A stretch of 64,000 bases of DNA from Shewanella psychromarinicola. GTDB lineage: Bacteria; Pseudomonadota; Gammaproteobacteria; Enterobacterales; Shewanellaceae. The stretch is taken from positions 2,976,001-3,040,000 of the forward strand of contig NZ_CP034073.1 in NCBI RefSeq assembly GCF_003855155.1. Reading direction: 5' to 3'. The translations under genes and the position numbers were made by a program. Each line of letters opens with the position of its first letter. Positions within the stretch are counted from its first letter, which is position 1. Of the stretch, positions 18,959 through 27,608 are shown one piece after another. The notes beneath the pieces are model-generated. The model ran no database searches, was not told the DNA's origin, and saw nothing but the letters and a program-made list of their open reading frames with translations.

Positions 18959-19969
18959 TTACGTTAAATCAAGCTGTTGTCCAATCGCATCAATTAAATA
19001 TTCAGTGAAATCGTGACCATGGTTTTGCAACATTTTCGGGAACATTGAAATAGGTGTTAATCCTGGAAAAGTATTGATTTCATTTAGGAGGATTTGATTA
19101 TCTTGGGTTAAAAAGAAATCGATGCGCGATAAGTGACGTAATTTCATTCCTTTAAATGCTTTTACCGCATAGTCACGAATTTGCTGACTGATTTCAGGGC
19201 TGAGGTTATCTGCCACTACGTCGGTACGAGCTTGACTATTTTTGGCGTACTTTTCTTCAAACGAATAAAAAGTATTGGTATTACAAATAATCTCCCCAGG
19301 CAAGGTTGCCACCACATTACCTTGGTACTCATAAACGGCCACTTCTAATTCACGCGCATGGATCGTTTGTTCAACCACGACATAAGGGGCATAACGAAAC
19401 GCGTCTTGTAGCACGTTGGCAATATCAGCTTTCACATCGACTTTATAGCAACCGACCGATGAACCTTGCGAGGCCGCTTTCACGAATACCGAGCCCCAAT
19501 TGTCAAATGCCGCTTCGGTTTGTTTAATCGCATCAGCATTTAATTGGTGTAAGAAAATGTATGGCGTATTAGGGACGCCTAAGGCCGAAAACCACATTTT
19601 TGCGGTGACTTTATTAAAACAGTTGCTCGATGCTTCTGACTCACAACCAAAGTAGGGCAGTTGGATTAAATTAAAGTAAGATTGGATATCGCCTGTCTCA
19701 CCGGGAAAACCATGAATGCACGGAATAACATAATCAACAGGCCATATTGGGGATCGGTCATCTTCAAAACGGATTTCACGACGGTTGGTTAAATCGCATG
19801 ATTTACCGTCTTCTGTATGATAATGTCCGCGCTTGTCGAGTACTAATTTAAGTACTGAAAATTTATCTGACTTAGCCAGAGATGACTCAAAAAAACGGGC
19901 CGACATCAGCGAAATATCATGTTCAGCACCGCCACCGCCGCATAATAACAGCAGATTGACTTTTGGCAT
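18959..19969 (-). CDS. ddl: D-alanine--D-alanine ligase
   Basis: ATP-grasp enzyme (336 residues) that joins two D-alanines for peptidoglycan synthesis in the cytoplasm. N-terminal [13 protein letters not shown] is the D-Ala-binding loop with the family [42 protein letters not shown] and the metal-binding C-terminus [22 protein letters not shown] are all in place; the acidic and Asn metal ligands are seen in the last. The gene is away from the dcw cluster, as for DdlA-type paralogues. An AGGAG lies upstream of the ATG. Confidence 0.93.
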   Translation of the reverse strand: MPKVNLLLLCGGGGAEHDISLMSARFFESSLAKSDKFSVLKLVLDKRGHYHTEDGKSCDLTNRREIRFEDDRSPIWPVDYVIPCIHGFPGETGDIQSYFNLIQLPYFGCESEASSNCFNKVTAKMWFSALGVPNTPYIFLHQLNADAIKQTEAAFDNWGSVFVKAASQGSSVGCYKVDVKADIANVLQDAFRYAPYVVVEQTIHARELEVAVYEYQGNVVATLPGEIICNTNTFYSFEEKYAKNSQARTDVVADNLSPEISQQIRDYAVKAFKGMKLRHLSRIDFFLTQDNQILLNEINTFPGLTPISMFPKMLQNHGHDFTEYLIDAIGQQLDLT

Positions 19970-20212
19970 GGTTACTCCTGGAAAAGGTAAAATATAAGCT
20001 GGAAATGGGCCGGAACAAGCAAGGTTATTCGCCCTGAAAAATTGTACTTATGATAAAGACCGACGGCTATAAAGTGCAAGCAAGCGTTAACATTATTTCA
20101 GCTTTGGGAGCAGATTTTTTAATAAAATAAGCTGTGAAGGCTCGGTGCCACGATTTACGCTCAGCAACATGTAGTGATGATATTTTAGTCATGTTGATTT
20201 GGTCATGTTAAT

Positions 20213-20563
20213 TTATTCTGGTAAATATTTCTTACGCTCAATAATACATTCATAATCAGCCATTTCAAACTCACGGCATATTAACGGACGCTTTTCGTAA
20301 ATCGAACACATCATAGTGTCTCGGTCTAACGCCGCGCACCAACCATCATCGAGCCGCAGCATCACTTCTCCACCCCAAGAATCGTTATCGATATACTCAT
20401 CAGGCACCCCTGTTTCAGTAATCAGCATTACTTCAAGACGGCAGCAACAGGCTTGGCAAGTTGAACACGTCACCGCTACGGGCTGTTCTGCAGAGTTTAT
20501 TGCTAGGGGAGTCGCTGACTTATCGGCCGACTCAGGGAACATAGTAATGATATTGGTGGGCAT
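20213..20563 (-). CDS. YkgJ-family cysteine-cluster protein
   Basis: A 116-residue protein of the YkgJ/YcgN zinc- or iron-chelating domain family. The cluster is C33, C36, C39, C40 and C41, followed by WCAALD, MMCSIYEKRPLICREF and YECI, which reproduce the Cys pattern and the YxxRPxxCR signature of the family. The N-terminal 30 residues are not conserved-looking and precede the domain. Function is unproven; metal binding is by family. Confidence 0.85.
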   Translation of the reverse strand: MPTNIITMFPESADKSATPLAINSAEQPVAVTCSTCQACCCRLEVMLITETGVPDEYIDNDSWGGEVMLRLDDGWCAALDRDTMMCSIYEKRPLICREFEMADYECIIERKKYLPE

Positions 20564-20724
20564 TAATGGCTGCTGTTAAACATTTTTGCTAAGCATACCG
20601 TAAATTAATCGCGATGACGTTATTTTTGGTTAAATAACCGCACATCTGTGCCCTGGTTGAGGTTAAATCATCATTATATTGAGACTTCGCCAAGCAATTC
20701 GGTGAATGCTTGGCTGTTAATGGG

Positions 20725-21159
20725 TTATAATTTGACCACTTTTCCAGTCAGTGCAACGCCAGCAACGAAAGTGCCTGCACCGCATTGGAAAGTGTCATTG
20801 CTGCTAGTCAGATTGTTTTTATAATTAGATTTTATTTCAATGACAGCATTACCGCCCTCTCTAATTGCACGCTCTTTGAGCGTAATCATTGCCGATAAAA
20901 ATACCCAATGGCAGGCTTCAAGATCTGATTTATTAAAGGCATTAGTTTTTTTGCTAGTACTGAACTCACCAAATTGTTGCTGAGGTTCGCCATAAACTTG
21001 ATCGCCAAAATAAAAGCTTATATCTGTGCCAAGTTTATTATTTGCTTGCTCTGTGCTTAATGCATCGGTGACAGAGTAATTACCAATATCATCGCGGGCA
21101 AAAGAGGTGGCTGGAATTAAGCAAAGTGCCAGTGTGATGGCCGCTAGCGTGTTTTTCAT
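20725..21159 (-). CDS. Secreted protein, RcsF/YbjQ-like C-terminal pattern
   Basis: A 144-residue protein with a Sec signal peptide (MKNTLAAITLALCLIPATSFA). The mature protein contains two Cys (EACHWVFLS and FQCGAGTFV) that could pair in the periplasm, and the segment AIREGGNAVIEIKSNY, which resembles the AxxxGANAVxxxxxxY core of YbjQ/RcsF-type folds. Homologues are often mislabelled excinuclease; nothing here supports a nuclease role. A hairpin (GCCAAGCA/TGCTTGGC, 20689-20714) follows the stop without a T-run. Confidence 0.7.
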   Translation of the reverse strand: MKNTLAAITLALCLIPATSFARDDIGNYSVTDALSTEQANNKLGTDISFYFGDQVYGEPQQQFGEFSTSKKTNAFNKSDLEACHWVFLSAMITLKERAIREGGNAVIEIKSNYKNNLTSSNDTFQCGAGTFVAGVALTGKVVKL

Positions 21160-21629
21160 AGGGTTAAATCCTTTTAATTGCTGTTGTTTTAAGACGATAG
21201 AAATCCATTACTCGAAGCAAAATAACATTAACTCACTGATTTTACGACTATCAATAAGGATTATTTAACTCTGTAGGTATCAAATAAAATTTGATAAAAC
21301 AAAGATTCACTCATCTGGTCATTGATTAAGCCTAGTGCTTTTCCTCGTCAAATAGTCACAAAAGGCTATCGTCATCCAAGCTGAAAAAAATGATGTTATT
21401 GAGTTAGAAGAACAGGCGTAAGAGAAATGGCATCGTTGGTCCACTTTGCTCGCTTCAATTTTGTTTGGGTATTTACACTCGGTTACTGTTTAAATTCCTG
21501 AAATAATATCAAAATTCTGCAAGCTCACCTATTGCGTGTTAACTTATTGTTAACAATGTCGACTGTCATTATTAGCGTAATAATCGTCATGCTTATTTTC
21601 GTCATGTAGGTATTTCAAAAGGAAGGGAT
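21160..21629 (+). other. Intergenic region upstream of the DUF885 gene
   Basis: About 470 bp. One stretch (about 21390-21495) has weak coding character (ELEEQA, stop, KWHRWSTLLASILFGYLHS) and may be a small membrane-protein remnant, but it has a stop in the middle and no start. Nothing else is recognised. Confidence 0.35.
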
Positions 21630-23463
21630 ATGATTAAGAAATCATTAAAATGGATCGCAGTAGGTACCTTAGGACTCGCGACACTGGGGGGGGGGATTTG
21701 CCGCACACGAATGGTATGCAGACAAACCTTTTTTATTTAGGGCTTATCTCGACCGAGCATTGGTCAAAATGGCCTTTAAAGACCCAAAAACATTAACGTC
21801 ATTAGGCTTTCTTGAGTCAGTAGGAATAACAGGTCATAACGCTCACTTAGATAATGTTGACCCCGCCAACGATCAAGTTATGTTTGATGAATTGGTCGAG
21901 TTTCGTAAGGGGTTAATGCAATATCAAAATGTTGATTTAGATGAAAATCAACAACTGTCGAAAGACGTGGCCTTGTATTTATTAGATATGTTGGATGAGT
22001 TCAAAAAATATCAATATCATAATTATCCCGCTAACCAAATGTTTGGTATTCAAAGCGCTTTTCCAAGCTTTATGGAATCGACTCACCAAGTGAATACTCT
22101 AGAAGATGCGCACAATTATTTGTCACGATTAGGAGAAGTTAATCGCAAGTTTGGTCAATATTTATTGGGGCTTAAGAAACGCGAACAAATGGGCATCATT
22201 CCTCCACGTTTTGTTATTGATCGCGTGTTAGATGAAATGCGCGGTTTTATCGCTACTCCTGCCACAGACAATATTCTGTATACCTCATTACAAACCAAAA
22301 TGGATAAAGCTGAGGACATCAGTGACGAAGATAAAAAAACTATTTTAGCCCAAACCGATGTCGCTATTCGTGATGCGGTATACCCAGCTTATGACCTGTT
22401 TATTGATTACTTTGATACCTTAAAAACGAAAGCCGGTACTGACGATGGTTACTGGCGTTTGCCTGATGGTGATAAAGCGTACAAATTAGCATTGCGATTT
22501 TTTACCACTACAGATTACAGCGCAGATTATATTCATGACTTGGGCTTGTCTGAGGTGGCGCGTATTCACCTAGAAATGATGGCCATTTTTGACGCTGAAG
22601 GTGTTGATGTTTCAAATGGATATTTGGCGGCAATGAATGAGTTTTCTGCCAGACCAGAGTTTTATTATGACGATTCAGATGCAGGCCGCGCACAAATTCT
22701 AAAAGATTATCAAACAATATTAGATGAAGTTGACCAAGGATTAGGTGAGACATTTAATATTCGCCCTAAAGCGGGAATGGAAGTGGTCCGTATTCCTGAA
22801 TTTAAAGAGAAAACAGCACCAGGTGCGTATTACCAAGGTCCATCATTGGATGGTACTCGTCCAGGACGCTTCTTCGCTAATTTGTACGATATCAAAACAA
22901 CGCCTAAATACGGCATGAGAACCTTAGCCTATCATGAGGGGATCCCGGGGCATCATTTTCAAGTTTCTATTGCGATGGAACTGGAAGGTATGCCACTTAT
23001 TCGACGTTTTGCCCCTTTTACAGCCTACATCGAAGGTTGGGCTCTTTATGCTGAACGCTTAGCCTATGAGCAAGGGTTTCAAAAAAAACCTGCAGATAAT
23101 ATTGGTCGTCTTACGGATGAGTTACTGCGAGCAGTAAGGTTAGTTGTCGATACAGGGCTTCACCATAAAAAGTGGACCCGAGAGCAGGCTATCGAGTATA
23201 TGGCCAATAATACCGGCCGTGCTGAGCGCGATGTGGTGTCTGAAATTGAGCGCTATATTGTAATGCCGGGTCAGGCGACATCTTATAAAGTGGGTATGAT
23301 GAAAATTTTAGAGCTGCGTCAAAAGTCAAAAGACAGCTTAGGCGATAAGTTTGATCTACGCGAGTTTCATGATGCAGTCTTAAAAAATGGCGCGATGCCT
23401 CTGGACTTACTTGAGCGGGTTATCGACAGTTATATTGCGGCCAAGCAAGCAGAAACGACATAA
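21630..23463 (+). CDS. DUF885 family metallopeptidase-like protein, frameshifted at a G10 tract
   Basis: A membrane-anchored or exported protein of the DUF885 family. The probable metal site is HEGIPGHH (nucleotides 22933-22956), and EGWALYAERLAYE follows, typical of these gluzincin-like proteins. The ATG at 21630, with GGAAGGG upstream, begins a signal/anchor sequence MIKKSLKWIAVGTLGLATLG that runs into ten G residues (21686-21695). With ten G the frame ends at a stop around 21740. With nine G it would continue as GFAAHEWYADKPFLFRAYLD into the long frame. So the gene is off as read, by one base. Only a TTG at 21760 would otherwise start the downstream part. Either slippage-controlled expression, a true lesion or a sequencing error could explain it. 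A terminator follows at 23526. Confidence 0.8.
21686..21695 (+). repeat. Homopolymeric G10 tract inside a signal-peptide coding region
   Basis: Ten consecutive G at 21686-21695. Reading frame analysis shows the upstream frame (from ATG 21630) and the downstream DUF885 frame differ by exactly one base here. Confidence 0.95.
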
Positions 23464-23525
23464 GTCGTCATAAGTTAGCCATAAGTTAGCCTCAATCAGA
23501 GCTGTTAACTTGATTTACGCTCTAA

Positions 23526-23550
23526 AAACCAGTTGCATCACAACTGGTTT
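23526..23550 (+). terminator. Rho-independent terminator after the DUF885 gene
   Basis: 10-bp stem AAACCAGTTG / CAACTGGTTT with a 5-base loop, followed by GTTAACTTTTT, about 60 bp after the stop. Confidence 0.85.
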
Positions 23551-24174
23551 GTTAACTTTTTGTCCCGGTAATCCCGCCTCGTTATTACACCATTATCTTC
23601 ATTATTATTTTGCTATTACTTGAATATGCCTGCAGAAAATAGGTTGAAAATAATCACCGAATTTGGCCATTCATTTAAAAATGCAGTAGGTGCTTTACTG
23701 ACATTAACCGAAGATGGTGAAAGTGTAGAGTGAAAACGAGCTTGAAAAACACCGGCAGAGGGACCTCATCCAGCCAACACTGGCTCTGTGCTTAAATACT
23801 AGTTTATAAAACTAACCACTTCTTTAACTTGATTCGTATTAAGCCTTTCTGCTGAGTTGGACCTGGCATATTGGTCACGACGATTACACATCTCGAGGGT
23901 AATTAATGAATGAAATCTATCTTATTCCCGTTTGAATAGTCGTAAAAGTGCATAATCTGGATTAAGCATCGGCCAAGTCCAACAAGCGATTTATGCCTTG
24001 CAAAAAGAACAACCCATGAAGACTAAATTGTTATCTTGAATACAGATTCACTGGCGCCGTCTGTGTTTATTCCAAACGGGTTATTAAGCTAGCAAACTTA
24101 CCTCAATCATAGGTATTCAAAAAAGGCTGTTGACTGCTATTATTGAGTTCTAACAGGATGTTTGGAGTACTCAC
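23551..24174 (+). other. Gene-poor region with possible coding remnants
   Basis: A 35-codon ORF at 23626-23733 (begins MPAENRLKIITEFGHSF) and a stretch near 23960-24040 reading LSIGQVQQAIYALQKEQP before a stop have coding character, but I cannot name either. They may be fragments of regulators. This marks the left side of the accessory region. Confidence 0.3.
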
Positions 24175-25212
24175 ATGATAGTCGACCCAGGCAGCTGGTC
24201 GCTGGCGGTTGTTGTGACAGCCTTCGCTGGCATCACAACTATCATCGGTTGGTTTGGTATCAAGATGACTAAAACCGCACGCGACCTTGCCCACAATACG
24301 GGCTTAGGTGAAGCACTTATGGGAGCGGTTTTCATTGGTGCATCAACATCGCTGTCTGGGATCACGACTTCCGTTTCAGCCGCTGCCGCGGGATACGCGG
24401 AACTGGCAGTAAGCAACGGCTTAGGAGGCATAGCGGCACAAACCGTGTTTCTTGCTTTAGCTGATATTGCATACAAGCGCGCGAACCTGGAGCACGCAGC
24501 TGCATCCGCTGAAAATCTATTCATGTCAGCCTTTCTTCTGACCTTACTAAGCATCCATGCGCTAGCGTTATCTTTCCCGACTATCAGCTTCTTCGCCGTC
24601 CATCCGGCGACGGTGATTGTGATCTTTGCATATATTTTTGGTGTTCATCTGCTGGCCCGTATGCACCACATGCCGATGTGGTTTCCGAGAAAGACGGCCG
24701 ACACTGCATCAGAACCAGCGGGTCACCGCTATCGCAGCCGTTACCTTTGGAGGCTCTGGCTACAATTTATCGGCTATGCGGCTATTGTCGCCTTGGCTGG
24801 TTGGGGTCTCGCGCAACTTGCAATACCTCTTGGGGATAAAACGGGTTTGTCACACAGCATTGTCGGCGGAGTGTTTACGGCCGTCTCTACGTCAGTTCCT
24901 GAACTCGTTGTCGCCATCACCGCGGTTAGGATGGGCGCGCCAAACTTGGCTGTCGGTGATATTATCGGCGGCAATGCATTTGACACGCTATTCATCGCAG
25001 CATCGGATTTAGCCTATAGAGAAGGCTCTATTTATGCTGCCATTTCGAGCGCCGAGCAATTCTGGCTCGCCAACTCGATGCTGATGACATGTGTGCTTAT
25101 CATGGGATTGATCTATCGTGAGCGCCACGGGCTAGGGAACATTGGTTTGGAAAGTGTTATTTTGCTGATGTTGTATTTCGGAGGGATAGCTACTTTATTT
25201 GTATCCCCGTAG
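24175..25212 (+). CDS. Sodium/calcium exchanger family membrane protein (CaCA)
   Basis: Polytopic inner-membrane protein of 345 residues, about ten helices, with the two inverted alpha-repeats that define the Ca2+:cation antiporter superfamily. Repeat 1 is FIGASTSLSGITTSVSAA (about 51-68). Repeat 2 is AVSTSVPELVVAITAVRMG followed by VGDIIGGNAFD (about 238-268). In repeat 1 the usual acidic residue of TSxPE is replaced by Gly (TSLSGI), while repeat 2 keeps TSVPE, so ion selectivity may differ from classical Na+/Ca2+ exchangers. The coding sequence is clearly GC-richer than its neighbours, suggesting horizontal acquisition. A GGAG lies 9 bases before the ATG. Confidence 0.82.
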   Translation: MIVDPGSWSLAVVVTAFAGITTIIGWFGIKMTKTARDLAHNTGLGEALMGAVFIGASTSLSGITTSVSAAAAGYAELAVSNGLGGIAAQTVFLALADIAYKRANLEHAAASAENLFMSAFLLTLLSIHALALSFPTISFFAVHPATVIVIFAYIFGVHLLARMHHMPMWFPRKTADTASEPAGHRYRSRYLWRLWLQFIGYAAIVALAGWGLAQLAIPLGDKTGLSHSIVGGVFTAVSTSVPELVVAITAVRMGAPNLAVGDIIGGNAFDTLFIAASDLAYREGSIYAAISSAEQFWLANSMLMTCVLIMGLIYRERHGLGNIGLESVILLMLYFGGIATLFVSP

Positions 25213-25452
25213 CGCGGTTCAAAATCCTTTTGTTGAAATACGGGATGTTAACCATGAGAGAGCGGCCTAATAAGCTAGCCAAAGGTATCTAGAGAAAGTT
25301 GGGCCATATAATGTAGCATGGTTATTTTTACTCCAGCGGACCGACATAACTCGCCTGGTTTTTACTTACACAATCAATCGCAAGTCTGCGTGAAGTGGTC
25401 AAGTTAAATAAGGCGCTTTAAAATCCAAACAATTAGATGAGGAATTTTTTAT

Positions 25453-25686
25453 ATGAGTGAGGAAATGAGTGAAAAAATGAATGGACCTGCTTTAAACGCA
25501 TTGAAAATTGCGTTTACCTACATGCCTAAATCAATTGAAGTCACTAAATATGAGTATGGTGATGATTACAAAAAGATATTAGATCACATTGAAACCGTTA
25601 GGGGAATGTTATTGATTAATGATGTTGATCCTGAAGAGGTTTACGGTGAAATCAACCCTGAGAGCACGCCCAATTCATCATATTGA
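25453..25686 (+). CDS. Small acidic protein of unknown function
   Basis: A 77-residue acidic protein, probably helical in the middle (ALNALKIAFTYMPKSIE; YKKILDHIETVRGMLLIN), with a disordered C-terminus. There is no signal peptide or motif I recognise. GAGGAA is well placed upstream of the ATG at 25453. It is an orphan in the accessory region, in the same direction as the ABC-3C genes but 800 bp away. Confidence 0.6.
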   Translation: MSEEMSEKMNGPALNALKIAFTYMPKSIEVTKYEYGDDYKKILDHIETVRGMLLINDVDPEEVYGEINPESTPNSSY

Positions 25687-25740
25687 TTTAGTGGTGTTGA
25701 GTGTCGTTAGGTGATATAGCGATAAAAATGGAACGGTAAT

Positions 25741-25808
25741 AGTAGTGCAGGTAACCCAGTGACGTGCTGGCAGTCGACAACCCATTTTTTGGTAACGTCT
25801 TGGGTTGC
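25741..25808. other. Hairpin-forming spacer between two orphan genes
   Basis: CAACCCA (25778-25784) pairs with TGGGTTG (25801-25807); an alternative longer fold pairs AACCCA...GACG (25753-25764) with CGTC...TGGGTT (25796-25806). Without a T-run, so a poor terminator. Role unknown. Confidence 0.35.
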
Positions 25809-25848
25809 TTAATCTAGTGTTTTGGGTGAATGTTTCAAGGGTAGAAAA

Positions 25849-26145
25849 ATGGGTGGCACGATTATACTAAGTCCTCAACACCTTTTGTATACTTCGGTTG
25901 ATAAAAAACTTCCATCACCTAGAGGAATTAGGCTTAGTGTGGAGAAAACTAATGTCATAAATCGGATGTTGGTCGAGAATAGTCACAGATATGTCATCTC
26001 TGATCGTCAATGCTCTCAAATTGGTGAATTTCATAAGAGGCTAGTGCTTCCTGAGGAAGTGAAGTATGAGTTATCTAAATGGAAAGCGCTGAATGAGCAT
26101 CATGCTTATAATGAAAAAGAGTTCTATTCGAAAAAATATGTTTAA
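25849..26145 (+). CDS. Orphan protein of unknown function
   Basis: A 98-residue basic protein starting at the ATG 25849 (MGGTIILSPQHLLYTS), with an AAGGG just upstream. The open frame begins earlier at a TTG (25822), which is less likely. No signal peptide, membrane segment or recognisable domain. It ends about 360 bp before the ABC-3C effector gene and shares the low GC of that region. Confidence 0.55.
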   Translation: MGGTIILSPQHLLYTSVDKKLPSPRGIRLSVEKTNVINRMLVENSHRYVISDRQCSQIGEFHKRLVLPEEVKYELSKWKALNEHHAYNEKEFYSKKYV

Positions 26146-26503
26146 CAATCTTTAAGGATTAAAGGTACTTTTTCTAATCTACTTTTGTAGCGCGTCGCGA
26201 GGTTTGGCAAAACAATCGAGCTGAAGCTCGGTATGCGGCGAAATGGTCTTCACTTTAATGCTGGTTGGACTTGATAAATTTGATTGAGAAGTATTTCCGC
26301 CCCTCTAAACCAGACCAATCTCTATTAGCTAAAACTAATCTGGATCTTGTTATATTCCTTTTAAAATAAGGGTTTAATATGCTATCGTCGAATAGTAATC
26401 AGACCGTAGTCCCGTTATCTAACTGAAACCGTAAGCTAGACCTATTCAGGGAAGAAATGAGTGCTTTGGTGACATTAAGTTAAAACCTAATAGAGCGTTT
26501 TAC
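26146..26503 (+). other. Leader region of the ABC-3C operon
   Basis: 358 bp with no gene. It contains the left copy of the 14-bp direct repeat (26166-26179) and a CGAGCT-GA-AGCTCG hairpin near 26217-26230. The promoter of the ABC-3C operon must lie here; I see no strong consensus. Confidence 0.45.
26166..26179 (+). repeat. Left copy of 14-bp direct repeat flanking the ABC-3C cassette
   Basis: TACTTTTTCTAATC occurs here and again, perfectly and in the same orientation, at 29582-29595. The two copies enclose exactly the three-gene cassette and its flanks (about 3.4 kb). Confidence 0.75.
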
Positions 26504-27382
26504 ATGGATAACATTTTACGAGAAATTATAAAAACAAAGCTTGTAAGCCTAAAAGGAACTGCTTTTCAAGATGGTATGGATCGGGTTTACTTGTGTATAC
26601 ATGGCTCAACAGAGTTCCAAAGAGTCAAGCAGAAGCGAGATGGTGGTTCAGATGGGATTTTGAATGGAGACACTGTATTAGCAGCTTATGCCCCTGAAAA
26701 ATATAGCTTAACTGATTTTAAGAAAAAAACTAAAGATGATTTCAGTTCATATAGTAATAACTGGGCAGCTACTCATAAGGGGTGGAGAGTCGTAACTAAT
26801 TTAGAAGCTACCGCTCAAATGATTCAACACGTTGAAAAGCTTAAACCTGACTCTACAATCATATGTATAGAAGCTTTACTCCAAGAAATTAATGAACAAA
26901 CATGGTCAAAAAAAATAACAATTTGCAGATCATTAAACATTCCTGAGCATTACTTATCAAACGATGTTATTTCTACTGTTATAGAAGATTTAATAAAGAT
27001 ATGTGAGGAAGGTCAACCATTCGAACCCTATAAAAAGCCAGCATACATCCAAGATAAGATTAAGCTTAATGTAAGTGAAGATAATTGGGATATGTTCTTT
27101 GATGAGTATGAAGAATCTCTCGCTATTTTTCCAATAGTATCAAGCGTGGTAGGGTGTGCAAGACAAGAGAGTGTAGCTGCGATAAGAAGTAAAATCCGCT
27201 CTACATACTCTATTTTTTCAGGTAGTTTTGAGTGTAAAATGAATTCATTAGTTGAAATCATGGGGCAAAATAAAGCAGTGCAGGATGATTATTACCGCCA
27301 TAATATGAGAATCGTTATGCTTTACTTTTTCGAACAATGTTTATATGGAAAGAAACCCTCCTCGGAGACTATCAATGGTTAA
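26504..27382 (+). CDS. ABC-3C system effector-type protein, possible nuclease-like N-terminus
   Basis: First gene of a three-gene cassette. The 292-residue protein has an N-terminal half (about 17-110) containing GTAFQDGMDRVYLCIHG, RDGGSDGILNGDTVLAAYAPEK (positions 45-66, in two parts: RDGGSDG and VLAAYAPEK) and an aromatic KGWRVVTN. This resembles restriction-endonuclease-like domains in which a GDGGxDG motif is followed by QxYAPE. Here D50 is present, but Ala stands where the usual Gln would be, so activity is doubtful. The C-terminal half (about 165-285) is helical and would be the shared ABC-3C C-terminal domain. The call rests mainly on the two genes that follow. Codon use is AT-rich. 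The stop overlaps the next ATG by 8 bp. Confidence 0.6.
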   Translation: MDNILREIIKTKLVSLKGTAFQDGMDRVYLCIHGSTEFQRVKQKRDGGSDGILNGDTVLAAYAPEKYSLTDFKKKTKDDFSSYSNNWAATHKGWRVVTNLEATAQMIQHVEKLKPDSTIICIEALLQEINEQTWSKKITICRSLNIPEHYLSNDVISTVIEDLIKICEEGQPFEPYKKPAYIQDKIKLNVSEDNWDMFFDEYEESLAIFPIVSSVVGCARQESVAAIRSKIRSTYSIFSGSFECKMNSLVEIMGQNKAVQDDYYRHNMRIVMLYFFEQCLYGKKPSSETING

Positions 27383-27608
27383 TGCTCATATAGAAATGGA
27401 TTTGAATAACCATGTTTCAGTTATCTCATCAAAGATAATCCAGTTAATCAAAGCTGGAGGAGAGATGATAATAGAAACGTTGATGAAACAGTTTTTGAAG
27501 AAATACGAAAACTACACGCCAGATCAATTTATGGAAGGCATCTTGTTTTTATTCTCTTTAGGCTGCCTCACCATCAATGATTACAAGGTAATATTGAAAA
27601 ATGTTTAA
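27375..27608 (+). CDS. ABC-3C middle component (MC6-like small protein)
   Basis: A 77-residue protein starting at ATG 27375, 8 bp inside the preceding gene; the frame is open from 27345 but the earlier start would lengthen the overlap. An ATG at 27396 is also possible. The pattern SVISSKIIQLIKAGG, IIETLMKQFLKKY and FMEGILFLFSLGCLTIND fits the small winged-helix middle components of ABC three-component systems, which are thought to link the ATPase to the effector. It overlaps the ATPase start by 8 bp. Low-complexity is absent and composition is AT-rich like its partners. Confidence 0.65.
   Translation: MVNAHIEMDLNNHVSVISSKIIQLIKAGGEMIIETLMKQFLKKYENYTPDQFMEGILFLFSLGCLTINDYKVILKNV

Noticed and set aside
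23626..23733. 35-codon ORF after the DUF885 gene
   Set aside because: Has some coding character but no ribosome site, partner or recognisable family; kept only as a possible remnant.
24171..24554. Minus-strand ORF opposite the exchanger gene
   Set aside because: Shadow of a GC-rich gene; no ribosome site and low-complexity Ala/Pro reading.
25741..25808. attC-like spacer between the two orphan genes
   Set aside because: Hairpins are present but the conserved core sites of attC are missing.
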